From contig NC_054082.1 in assembly GCF_017562075.2 (NCBI RefSeq), forward strand, positions 36,263,442 to 36,327,441: 64,000 nt of DNA. Reading direction: 5' to 3'. The DNA comes from Anopheles merus. Taxonomy: Eukaryota; Arthropoda; Insecta; Diptera; Culicidae. This document shows, piece by piece, positions 12,538 through 24,323 of this stretch (the first letter of the stretch is position 1; every line of letters starts with the position of its first letter). Both the position numbers and the translations under genes were made by a program. The notes below the pieces were generated by a model. That model saw only the letters and a list, made by a program, of their open reading frames with translations. It was not told where the DNA came from and did no database searches.

Positions 12538-15500
12538 TATAAACGTTTGTGGTATTGTTTTCAAAACGACAAGCATGATGAAATATCGTCGTCTAGCATC
12601 TCCTATTTTTTTATCAAGCACCGGCCCTTTCATTGATTGCATCTACAATTGCTGTTTGTGATAAACGTAGTCCCAAGCACACACCCACTCGGCAGCATTA
12701 TCATTACCGCGTCATCGCGCCTACAAAAATAAACACTCACCAAACAACGCGAATGCAATTGATACAAATGATACAGCCGAGGGTGCTTTATAAATGCTGG
12801 CCGGAAAACATTTTACCACCGCAAAGATAAGCTGCCACACGAAAGGGGATCCTAACCAATCGAACAGATTGCATTTATCTGTCTCTTTACGCTTCGCTCA
12901 TGGGCAACCATAAGTAAAACGAGCTGATTACACTTGCCCTAGGCGATTGCTTTGTTTTGGGATCTCCACCGGTGGTAAAGTGTGGCTTTATGGGCCCGGC
13001 ATGAACATTGTAAAATGGCCAAGTGGTTAGGATCAAAGTGTTATTTTTGGACTTTGAGTTAGGCGTAGTTTGGCTTGCATGAGTTACCACATACGCCCCG
13101 TAGCCTTGACACAAGCCTGCGATCAATGAACAGTTAGTTCGCACGTTATCGTACATTAAGTAAAAAAAGAAAATAGCAAATGAAGTACGCAAATAAAAGC
13201 ATTATCACTGGCGGGCTAAGACAGTGTGTAAATTTTTTTGAAACAATTTTTTTTTTCGTTATTTTTCCACAAATTGGCCGAACCATCCATGAACGTCATG
13301 GTCACGCATTAGTCGATAATGTGTGCCAAACGTCATTGCGCTGATAGGCGCTTAATTTGCGTACAGTAAAACACTTGTTACATTACAATCATCATCTATT
13401 ATCGCCGCTGATGCGCAGCGCTTCAGCGTCAGGGGAACACAATCTGCTGTGACTGTGACGGATGTGCTGCACCAATGACGTCGATGTTCGGTACGATCGC
13501 TGCTGGGCAGGTTTCTAGCTGGCCGTTCCTAAGCGAAAGGGAAAGTAACCCAACGTGCTACAGCGTTCATCTTGTGTGACGCACAATGTAGAGGTGTGCT
13601 GTTGCGGTGGAGTTTCAATACTGAAGCGCACCACATGGAGTATAAAGCAAAACATGCGAGGCCGCTGACTTTGGGAGAGAAGGGGGCTCGTACCAAAGCA
13701 ATTGTTGTTATATGGGTGTTGATATAGTATAATATATAACGTCATTTTATTTCTAAATATGTAACAGACGGAATAAAGTAAGCAAAAAGTGATTTATAAT
13801 AGTAGTAAATTATACTTCTTTCTACTTCATTCATCGAATGCTACAATAATTCATTGAAAGTTTGTAGTCAGCAAAGGAACGTGGATTTCAATAACTTTCA
13901 AGATGTCAGCTACTTTAAATGATGTGCAGGTTTAAATTTATTTGAATTTTCACAATATTTCTGCATGCTTATAACTTAAACGTTGTGTTGCTACTTTGTA
14001 TTCTGCGCACTACCTTTGTGAGCCTTGTTCCATGTTATGCCCTCAATCTATCAGCAATAGCTGGTAGAAAATAGTAAATATTACAGTTATGACTCAATGC
14101 ACACTTCAGATAACCGAAACGGTTCTTCCATTGAGCCACCAGGGCTTACCTCCCAAGTATCACATCCTGGTAATATGGCAGTCCGATTCACAAGACCACC
14201 CCACAATTCGATTAACCACTTAAGTCATTGACGTACTCTAGGGTGCTTTCATTTCCCGTGGTTTTACACAAAACGTGTCTCAAGTGTGAGCAAAACGCTA
14301 AGCTACACTTTTTCAAATACACAATCCTAGCTGCCACGCGATGTATTATGCATTCCTCGTCAAACGATAGCGATCCTTCAGCCGTCCGCCTGGTTGCTGT
14401 AAACATTGCCAACCCCGAAAGAAACCCCACCGGGTCGCCCGACTCCTACCCGATTCCGCACACAAATTCCGGGATCAAGTGGAGGGATCAAGTTGGAACG
14501 GCCTGGAAGCAGTGGTTGATTGGACGAAACGGAGAGTGCAGCCCGAGTAGGAGAGGGGTAGAGACTAGGGGCTGTTGCTTTTTGCAACCAAACAAAATAC
14601 AACAAAAAAAATAGATAACATTATCGTTGCACGATCAACAAACAACAAATCCTGCACAGACATTGCCCAGTAAACAAACTACAGCCAGATAGCCTGATAG
14701 TTGCACGATCGAGCCCTTGTTTACCTCGACGGGCGTATTGCTTTCGAAACCATCGGTAAGGTTCCCTTGTTTAATGGGAAGATGCAAAACAAATCGTTTG
14801 ACCCTGGTAATTGTAGCAGATTCGAACGGATTGCTCGCGGTAACAACGGTTGGCAGCGAAAAAGGCTCTCGCACGTTCCATTGCTGTAAGAGGAGATTCC
14901 ATTCGGTGACGAGTGCTGATGCACAAAGCCATTGATTGGTGTGGTATTTTCCGTTAGTTTTTCAAGTGCAGTATTTAGCACCATGCTCTATAAATAACAT
15001 CTTGAAGCAAATAGTTAGGTTCATTAAGCTGTTGCATTCAAGTATGTTGACAAACACGCTTCAATGTACAGAGGGCATTGTGAGAGTGGAAACACATGAA
15101 GAGGTAGAATGATAACGGAGTTCCAATCGGTCAGAGAGGATCATTTGAATATCCATTCCAACGGTTTGTAGCAAAACACATTTGCACTTTTTCATATGTA
15201 TTTTTTTTTATTCGGGAGGAATGGTCCAAAGAGGCCGTATTGCTTTTTATGTACATCAAATCAAACACAATGAAACCTCACTGTTTTAGCCATATTTTTG
15301 CTACAACCAAATTTGTGATTGGCCTTAGTTGATCCTACTCTAAATTGGTTTCTTTTCATGATCTATTAATTGTTCGATGATTGCTATTAATCAATGCCTT
15401 TGATGAAGATGATCATAATAGAAATAGCAAATGTCTGGTTTTGTATCGTATAAAATTTACCCTCTGTTTTAGTTTTGAAAGGTCCTTTTTTGTTATTTTC

Positions 15501-18344
15501 ACAACAAACGGTCATGGCATCATACATTTTCTATACATCTGGAGCTCTTTCTTATCAAAGTTTCGCTGTGCGTAAAATAATGTCAACTAATTCATCATTG
15601 ATAGCCTTTAGTAAATATTCAAGACAACTTGTTTCATTCTCTGATTGTGGACATTTATCATTGTAAATGATATTTGAGCACAAAAATAAGCTAGGCATCG
15701 CATGTTGATCACATTCGCAACATACGCGTCCCACTCTTTGACGTGCGTATGATTAAACCTACTGAAGACGCACAAACAACAACGCTCGCACAGAGGCAAC
15801 ATGTTGTCGCACAAAACGAATCATTCAGCCATGGTATCATGTGATTTCGATCCGACTCGGCAACATACACATGCTATAATTTCATAGAAGATTCTTTGTT
15901 TTTACGCCTTCTCTTTCTCCCTCAATATATCGCTCTCTCTCTCCCCTCCTTTCCCGTGGATCTCGCTTGGCTCCATCGTCATCAAGCAGAATTCTACCAA
16001 AACAATAACAAACCGGCATCGCCATCAACAACTTCCCTCTGCTAATGCTACTACTACTACTACTACTACCACCACCAGCTCAAGGGGGGAAAGATCGACG
16101 AACGCGAACGGTCGTATTTTTGTCAGCAAACATGCGAATGGGGTGTTGTTTCCGAAAGCGTATGCGTGTGCGGCGAAGGGTACAAACCCAGAGAAGCACT
16201 GCCAAGCTGACGAACACAACCGGTAGCTTGCGTCAGCCAGAGGAAATGTTCGACCCTGACCAAATGGACCAATCACGTGCCGTTGCCAGCGAGACAAGCC
16301 TCCAACGGTTAAGCGAACGAAGCGCGCGAATGTGTTTTCAACCCCGTGCGCTCCCCCACGGTACGAACTCCCCAAACACTCCTCTACACTGCACCGTGCC
16401 AGTTCACTTGCTGCCCCATCAGCTGTTTCGCGAACCAATCGCATTCCACCCCTCATGCACACACGCGCGCACGCAACCAATCTCTCGTTCTCTCCCCGTT
16501 GACCGTTTGCGATTTTAGAGCGCCTGGCAACAGTGAGCATCAACGCGGTTGTTTTGCTGCTGCGCACCGGCCCCGTTTTCCCTTATCACTCCAACGTCCC
16601 GAACGTCGCCAATAATGACTTCGTAATGACACACAAACATAGCCAGCCGCCACCACGACTAGTAAGCGGGTCGGGCGGATCCGTTGGCAGCTGCGGATCA
16701 ATCAACGCGGGGCTCGGTTTTTACCAGGGGCCCGTCCCCGGCTGGCAAGCTGTTCGGCACTTGACACGCTTCTTGCTTTGACTTGTGTGATAAGCGTACG
16801 GCTGTTTCCATTCCCCTGTAGCTTCCCGTTTCTCCGTCCGTTCAACAGTCAACGCTAGATTGGAGTAAACACATTGTTGACGGCTTTCCGACTCTTGCCT
16901 CTGCTGCTTCGAGTTGTAACAACCGTCTGAGAAAAGTTGTCGATCAGCGATCAAGGCCTTGGAAGATTTCATCCTACGCATACCATAGGACTGTTGCAAC
17001 CACAGCGAAACTAGCTGGTTGTATGGGGGCTGTAACGCATCACGCTCTCTTTAGTGGAGCAACTGCACCAACGGATCAAAGTTCGACTTGGCGCAACTTG
17101 CTGGGCTGGCGCGGCAAGCCTGCCCTATGTTAGGACGGTTCCATTCGCTTCTATTTGCTCGCGAACTGGCTTAGCCAGTTCAATCCGGAACTGATTCTCG
17201 TCCAACCGGTACCGCTAGAATCTAGTGCAAGAGCGCGTTCCTATTCTGTCACCGGCAAATAAAGGCACACGTTTATTGAATTCATTGACGACCCCACGCA
17301 AAGGGTGTCTTCGCTCGAACGGATCACCGTAAAATGCTAGTAATCGTAGGGGCACAACCTGGGAGAAAGACGAAAATCATAACAAACGAAGGCAGCCGAA
17401 CAGAAGAAGCCTGTGCTCACTGATGTAGCTGCGATCGTTTATTTGCATCATTTTGTACGACCGAAAACAACTGTAAGCGTGGCTACGAAAGCAATAGGGG
17501 AGTTTTAACACTTTCAAGGCTTTTTACCCCCCCCTTCCCCCCCACTAACCCACTCCTCTGTGAGTGAGGCTGGTAAAGGAATCAAGTTCACCGAGTAGGT
17601 AGGCTTGGTCGCGTTTCTTGTTAGTCAAACAACCAGTTATGGTGCAGTAATGGCACTGTAGTTGCATCGAAATTACTACAACCTGTAAGGGCTGGGGCTT
17701 TTTTATAGATAGGGTATTTGAGTGGAACAAGGTTTAAAGATCAGACCACATTTTCCCACAGTAAAGACTAAAAAACGTTCAAAAGTGAGCATGGTTACGA
17801 ATACCGTTTATATACATCGGATGACAAAGTCTCACTCTCTCTTTCCATCTCTCTGACGCTATGTCCGTACGACGCCAAGCGCCAATTTAAAAGGTGCGTA
17901 AAAATATCTTCGGTTTTAAGCGAGCCAATCGTCGAGTGGCGTGATTCACTCGAAACGTTAACGATCCCCCAAAAACGAAGCAAGAAAAAACTGTTGACTT
18001 CGAACAAGCCCGCTCATCTTCTTAAGGGTGCGTCGCAGAAAAACCTGCATGCGAAGAACATGTTCCGCGGAACCTGTTTTGTTTGGGTCTCTGGTCAATG
18101 TCATTTTTGTTTTGAGCTCGTCCCCATTACCAACACCGCCACAGCGAAAGCCAACGCTGCCCCCCAAAACAAAACCATTCGCTGTGGCTGTGGTTTAGCG
18201 CTGTTGCTAACCGAATCCAGTCAATATGCGGTCTGCGTCTTGCTATTTTTGCAATACCATTCCGCCCTGTACACACCCTCCCGCTTGGGTAGGTAAACGC
18301 ACGGCAAGGATTGTTTGTGTTTTGTTTCCGAGTCTCCGATCCGC

Positions 18345-18589
<245 letters not shown>

Positions 18590-20433
18590 GATAGGATGTG
18601 CGGGGAATCCAGGCGTACGATAAGCCGGTTCCTATCGGACATCGAAATCATTCCAGGCGCGCGAGGGCTCGTCCGGGGTTCAATACGGGCATATGGGCAG
18701 CTCTTTCGAATGATGGCGAGCAGCAAATCTCGAAGGTTTCGACACGAAAAAAGGTCTGTTGAACTCGCGTACTATCACTCGCGCCAGTGTGGGATGGGAG
18801 GCTCGCGCGAGGACGTTGGACGTGACGGGCGGGGTTTGTTTTGATGGAACACGGCGTACTGCAAAACTCGCAACCCGTAGGTGCCTTATCGTCAAGCCGG
18901 TAGAATGACTTGCCCGATTTCCCCACCGAAATGTGTTGCTGGAATGAAGGCGAAGCGCCCGGGCGGAATCGGCGGAACTCCCAATTAGACCTTGCTGCGA
19001 GAGACCTAATTCCCCGTCCCCGTCGTGTAATGTGGTCGGTCGGCTGGGCGTTGTTGATATCAAGAGCGCTTTCTAGGGGCCAACACGAAAGGTTGGTCCG
19101 GCCGATTAGCCCGAGCCGATCGGGGCGAGGGCAAATGGGGGCGAGTTTTGTTTTGGTACGGCTCGGCAGCGTTCGGTGTTGCCATGGGTGTTGTCTGTTG
19201 TTGGCGGGACAATGCATGCACCCGAAAAAAAGTCATTACCGGTAATCAAAATTCAGTGTTTTGAAGAAAATGTTTTAGTTACCAACGCGATTTTTGCTAT
19301 TCTAGATCGATTACGATGTCTGGGGGTTCAAGAAGTTCAAGAGGATTTTTGATCACACACAAACGATAATTGAGTATTTTGGAGCATCCAAAACATTTGT
19401 CCAACAAACTTGCATCTAGTGTGTCTATGTTTACATCCAACTATGACCTTCTTTTAAATTACCTTTCCGAATGTTTCACGGAGTTCGTATTAGATCCATA
19501 AAAGCACCTATTAACCATAATAAAATGTAATTCATTCTTAGCGCTGCGGTTACGCATCCGGCATTGAACTAAACAAAGCACCATGGACAAACCACCCTCG
19601 ATTCACCAGTTCTCGAAAAGAGAGGACCAAACCAGACCGTACCAGTTAGCGGCTGGATTGTAACCGAGTCGCAGTACAGACGCAGCGGCTCGAAGCTTCA
19701 CCAAACCGCCATAAAGTGGTACATGATCAGCATCCATCAAGAAGCATACTTCTGAAACAAGCCATCTAGGAGGATTGTGGATGGAAATTTCCACTCTTCC
19801 ATCCGGCGTCTAGCAGTGCATCCTTTTCCTGCTCGCGTGTGTGTCTATCGATCGACGGCTCGTGCCATCCCGTTCTTTGCTTTGTTCGCTGTGGCATCTC
19901 AGAACTCATGGCAGTAAACTCATCATCCGCTGCTGAGCAGTGCTGAGGAAATATTAGGGATGGCCTAGAAATGTTGTAACCACCGTATCTTGTGCCTCAA
20001 ACTATTACCAAAAGTGGAAAAGTACTGGAATGGTACGTAATGGCTGCCAAAAAGTTGGATTTGGGCTGCCGTTGGTAAAAGGTATTGAAGATGGAAGTAA
20101 TGTTTACCTGGCCAGTACCAAGCGTATGATGGCCCATTGTCCTTCCTTCTTTTTGGATTTTTTTTTTTCGTGAGGACACTAGGCATGATTGCTTATTTTA
20201 CAAAAAGTACCTGAAGACGTTACAGTGAAAAATTTCGAATCTACTTACAATGACAAAGTTTTTAAATGAGAGCCAAATATCCATGCTTAACTAAACTATC
20301 TGCTTGTAATGTGTTACTCGTGAGTTACCACTGGATTAGACATGGGCAAAATGAATCAGAACTGAATGATTCATTCCAATCTTTACACTGAGTGAACGAG
20401 TACCGCACCTCCAGATAAATGGAAATGATTCTT

Positions 20434-20700
20434 CCGCACGCTAGCGGTGCGGTATTGATTCTCCGTGCGGACGCTCTCCCTGTCGACTATGAAAGAGTGC
20501 GATACATCTCCGCACGCTAGCGGTGCGGTAATGATTCTTTGTGCGGACGTTCTCCGCGCCGACTATGAATGTGTGCGATACATCTCCGCACGCTAGCGGT
20601 GCGGTATTGGTTCTCCGTGCGGAAACTCTCCATACCGATCATGAAAGTGTGCAACAAACCACCGCACGCGGTGCGGAGTTCATTCTCCTACTCAGAAAAT
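20434..20700 (+). repeat. 76-bp tandem repeats with palindromic cores
   Basis: The motif CCGCACG starts at 20434, 20510, 20586 and 20662, an exact 76-bp period. The first three units have the near-palindrome CCGCACGCTAGCGGTGCGG; the fourth is shortened to CCGCACGCGGTGCGG. Each of the first three units also has a second GTGCGG about 29 bp in. Sub-terminal repeats of this kind are often transposase-binding sites in hAT elements, which fits the position close to the left end, but that role is inferred. Confidence 0.9.
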
Positions 20701-21024
20701 CAGCATGCTTTTTCGATCTGATAGTGTGTTAACTAGAACGAGAAAGCTTCTGTTATCCATGTCTTCTTTCCCGTTCCGCAAAATAGGAATACACTCTCGC
20801 TCTAGTAGTTTTTTTTCACCAGACCGAAACAGCAGGTAATTTTCCATATGTTTGAATCACCCGATGTCGGCTCTGAATTTATGAAGAAGATTCTCCTCAT
20901 GGACTATAGTTAACCACAGTTTATTAAACTGTACGATTAATTGAATGAGTGTTATGAATCCGTTGTTTTGAACGGCGATAAAGTTACATTTTTATAAAAA
21001 ATACTTTAAACGAGTAGAACACAA

Positions 21025-21255
21025 AATGAATTATGATTCTTCTTCTTCTTCTTTGGCTCAACAACCGATGCCGGTCAAGGCCTGCCAACCCACTTGTGGG
21101 GTTGGCTTTCAGTGACTTATTGATTTCCCCCCATAGTAGGATAGTCAGTCCTACGTATGGCGGCACGGTCTATTTGGGGCTTGAACCCATGACGGGCATG
21201 TTGTTAAGTCGTACGAGTTGACGACTGTACCATGAGACCGGCTAATGAATTATGA
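21025..21255 (-). mobile_element. tRNA-derived SINE copy 2, inside the hAT-like element
   Basis: Body 21037-21243 in reverse orientation: the (TTC)n at its left is the complement of the AAG-rich tail, and GAACCCATGA is part of the reversed B-box region. The duplication AATGAATTATGA is at 21025-21036 and 21244-21255. It must have inserted after the host hAT-like element was in place, which orders the two events. Confidence 0.9.
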
Positions 21256-21535
21256 ATTATGATATAAGGAAATAAAACAAATCGTGATAAATTTAAAGTT
21301 TACATGAGCATTAAAACAACTTTGATTTCCTTTTTCTATGTTTGTAAATGTAGCTTTATAAAAATAAAAAAATAAAATCGTTTGGATATTTTTGCAGCAT
21401 ATAATCGATATTTAAAAACGTACCGCACCTCAGGCGTGCGAAAGAATCACCACACGCGTTCAGTTCATTCCACTGAGCGAACTGGACCGCACCTGATCTT
21501 TAAAAAGAATCATTTTTCCCATGACTACACTGGAT

Positions 21536-23372
21536 ATCAACAACGAAGAACTTGTAACATATTTACACAAAAAAACTGAATGACATCCATTTTTTTTAAA
21601 TTAATTTCCGTAAATGTGATTTCAACCCTTATTTGTACACAGAAAACCAGTAAAAATGAATATTATTGATTCTGTGTTTACAGGCTAGTACACTTTTGTT
21701 TTTGGGATAAGACCATTTGCGCAAGAGTGGTTTAATTTGGATAGTTTAGTAAACAATCTTAGTGAAAAGAGTCTTTTGATTAATGAATTCGGTTTGAAGT
21801 GCAAACCAAAAGCATTCATTTTCAATTAAATGGTGTTTGATCGTTAGAAAGGGATAAGTGATTTTTGAACAGCGAACATTTGCTAAGATTGATTTTGAAC
21901 CTGATGGCTAATATAATAATAAAAATTAACTCCATGAACTGAATTTATTGCGAGCATGGTCAGTCCTTCTCAATGCATTTCTAACTGAACGGTAATAAAT
22001 GAGAAGATTTAGTAAATTTAGTAAATTTCATTATGTTTACATTATTAATTTGTGCTACTGAACAAAATGGCCTAGATATTGGTTAGTAATCGATAGAATG
22101 TACAAGAAAACTTAAAAGACAATTTGTCATCAACGCTTTATACCTTCGTCGTAATGAGCATTGTGAAATGTTGATTGTAATAAACTTTGACTTATTCTGA
22201 GCAGTTCTTCAAGTTTGATTATCATTATTAGAAATCTACTTCATGAGCTGTATACTAAGGAAATATCGCCAATCGAATTCCCAAACGCGATGAATAATAT
22301 TTCTTCCTAGGCTGAAGCTAATCCCGGAATATCATTAGAACATTTCACCACAAACAACATTCCATCATGCTGCAATCAATAACAGATGCACCATCACCAT
22401 CGATTGCATCATAACAAACGCCCACGGAACAAACACACACGCCGCACTCATTGAGACCAAACAATCGGCTCCGGCCCTGAACTGCTACACGAAGCCAAAG
22501 CGTAGCAAAGGCACAGCAAAATTTGTGACCGTCAGCAGATCCGGTCGCCAAAACGCAGTAAACCCTCCCCAGCCTGGGACTTTAAACCCTGGGATGGGAG
22601 CAATAGTCCAGGGAATCACATAACGCCACACACCGACGCGTTGGGCAATGGCAATAGCCAATTCCCAACCCATCTGGATCAGTTTGAACCGGTTAAGCCC
22701 AGGTCTCTGTGCCAGCCTCCTAATCGTACCGGCCATCCAAAATATTGAATTGTTCAACGGGGCTGGTGTGTTTTGAAGGATTGTGAATGATGCGAAAACT
22801 CTGAAGGCTGGTACACGGCCAGAGCGAGTAAAAAGATGTGCATGTCATAGAAAAACAACAGCAATATTTCATCCCTACGAATAAGCCCCGTCCTTTGCCG
22901 TCCTCGGTCCTGTAGCCCTTCTTCGGCAGGGCACCGCAAGACACCACCACAGTCGCCTTGAGCGAACCGTCCCTTGCCCTTGCACTGGGTCATAAATTGT
23001 TTTCCTCCGTCTGTCCGCTTTTGATACGATGGCATCGAAGGAAGAGTGCCATCGCTGGAAATGGCAGCCATCGCAAACGGAAAGACAATGCACCACAATC
23101 GGCAATGCGTCGCCTTCACCCGGCGCACCCCAAATCGGATCAATCAGATGGAAACAGCGTGCTCGGCGAGTGTTCTGGAGACGATAAGCAGCGCGCGTGG
23201 CCATCGCGGAAGAAAACGCACCAGCGCGGGGCAGCAATAGCTGAAGAAGCTTCGAGAGACGAAGGAGAGCGAGCGGGCATAGTGGATAGACAGGGGATCT
23301 TACAGCTGCTGTGGTCAGCGAGCGACAGCGGTTCCACCACACAAACCCACCCATCCAGGGCATCCGCACTTG
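21536..23372. other. intergenic region upstream of PEPCK
   Basis: AT-rich to about 22.3 kb, then increasingly GC-rich. Long frames at 22.9-24.0 kb on both strands (the longest 347 codons, plus strand) overlap one another, are rich in Arg, Ser and Pro, and run straight through the PEPCK promoter, so I treat them as compositional. I see nothing else that is supported. Confidence 0.6.
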
Positions 23373-23380
23373 TGACGTCA
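23373..23380 (+). promoter_or_regulatory. CRE palindrome TGACGTCA
   Basis: A perfect cAMP-response element about 590 bp upstream of the inferred PEPCK start site. Vertebrate cytosolic PEPCK is a classic CREB target under fasting signals. Whether this site works the same way in mosquitoes is inference; the eight bases are read directly. Confidence 0.45.
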
Positions 23381-23933
23381 CCCATCAAAACAAGCGCAAC
23401 AGGTCGTGGGAGCAACCGGGAGGGACACAACAACAACGCGGCCGCGGCAACAGGGCAACGTCATCCACCACGGGCTCAGCAACGAGCGCGCCCTCGTTCG
23501 TGGTATGGGTGTGCGGACCCACACACCGTACTGGGCCAGCCTGCCAATCAGCTGCATCCAAGCTCGGTCGCTCTCGCTCGCTCTCTCACTTTCGCTCTCT
23601 CGCTCACGCCCAGTGCTTCGCCATGCTACGGATACGACGGGGGTAAGTTTTGGGTCCAACAACTGTGCTGCCGAGTGTGTCTCTGGCACCCTTATCGCAG
23701 GTCGGGCCAGTGCGCGCGCGGCAGGAAAAGGGAAGGTAGAAAAAAGGTGCCGTGTGCGGCAGGTTCTATTTTTCGCTCATGTCCCGCTCCGTCTCTTTCC
23801 CGCCCGAGTGGATTCGCCATCTACCCGACACACCGAAATTGCGCCCCCTTTGCTCCCGGACCTGCCCTACCCTGCCGTACCGTACCGTCCCTTGCGCTAC
23901 CCGTGCGCTTGAAAGCGTACCACGCTGGTGCGA

Positions 23934-23971
23934 ATATAAGAAGGCCCGGTTCCGAAGGTAGCAGCATCAGT
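23934..23971 (+). promoter_or_regulatory. PEPCK promoter A: TATA box plus TCAGT initiator
   Basis: ATATAAG at 23934-23940 is followed by TCAGT at 23967-23971, whose A (23969) is the likely start. The spacing and the TCAGT initiator fit arthropod core promoters. The leader runs to the ATG at 24295 and contains a 4-codon upstream frame at 23998-24012. Promoter B in intron 1 has the same layout. Confidence 0.75.
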
Positions 23972-24294
23972 TCAGCAGAACCAATCCAATTCAGAAGATG
24001 AAAACAAGCTAGTTTTCCAAGCTCCTGTGTTTTACACTCTCGTGCCTAAGTGCATCTTCCTTAACAAAAACATAAAAAGATCCTTAAAAATTACGCTTCA
24101 CTAAGCGAAGAAGTTAGAAAGTTTAAGAAAAGTTTAAATCCCAGTTCAAGCTACTACTCCGCTTACCTACTTGCTTAATCAAGTCGTCGTGTGTGAATTT
24201 ATACCAGTGTTATTTGTGTCGCCGTTGTGTTGCCTTTAGTCAACTCATCTTTCTTGAAGTTTATCAGCCTGTGTCTATCTAACATACCAACAAA

Positions 24295-24323
24295 ATGCCT
24301 CAGCTCATCGAACAGTACACACC
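24295..24323 (+). CDS. PEPCK coding exon 1 (isoform A)
   Basis: ATG CCT CAG CTC ... ends with CC before the donor GTAAGT. The split proline codon is completed by the first base of exon 2. The exon carries only the short acidic-polar N-terminus. Confidence 0.85.

Larger units (their letters stand above)
20329..21535. mobile_element. non-autonomous hAT-like transposon with nested SINE
   Basis: The 8-bp direct repeat CACTGGAT occurs at 20329-20336 and 21528-21535. Immediately inside, the left end reads TAGACATGGGCAAAATGA and the right end, reverse-complemented, reads TAGTCATGGGAAAAATGA: terminal inverted repeats with two mismatches over these 18 bases. An 8-bp duplication and TAG..GGGCAAA-type ends are typical of hAT transposons. 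No transposase frame is present, so it would need one supplied in trans. Related CCGCACCT-containing sequence lies near both ends (about 20403 and 21423). The interior holds 76-bp tandem repeats and a whole SINE copy. Confidence 0.85.

Noticed and set aside
16025..16567. 180-codon minus-strand frame
   Set aside because: Ends in a polyvaline from the (CTA)n repeat, overlaps a 157-codon frame on the other strand, no domain or start context; compositional.
18648..19217. 189-codon minus-strand frame
   Set aside because: Overlaps other long frames on both strands in a GC-rich patch; no motif or splice context.
22958..24001. 347-codon plus-strand open frame upstream of PEPCK
   Set aside because: Overlaps long frames on both strands, is rich in Arg/Ser/Pro as expected from GC-rich DNA, shows no domain, and runs through the PEPCK TATA box and start site.
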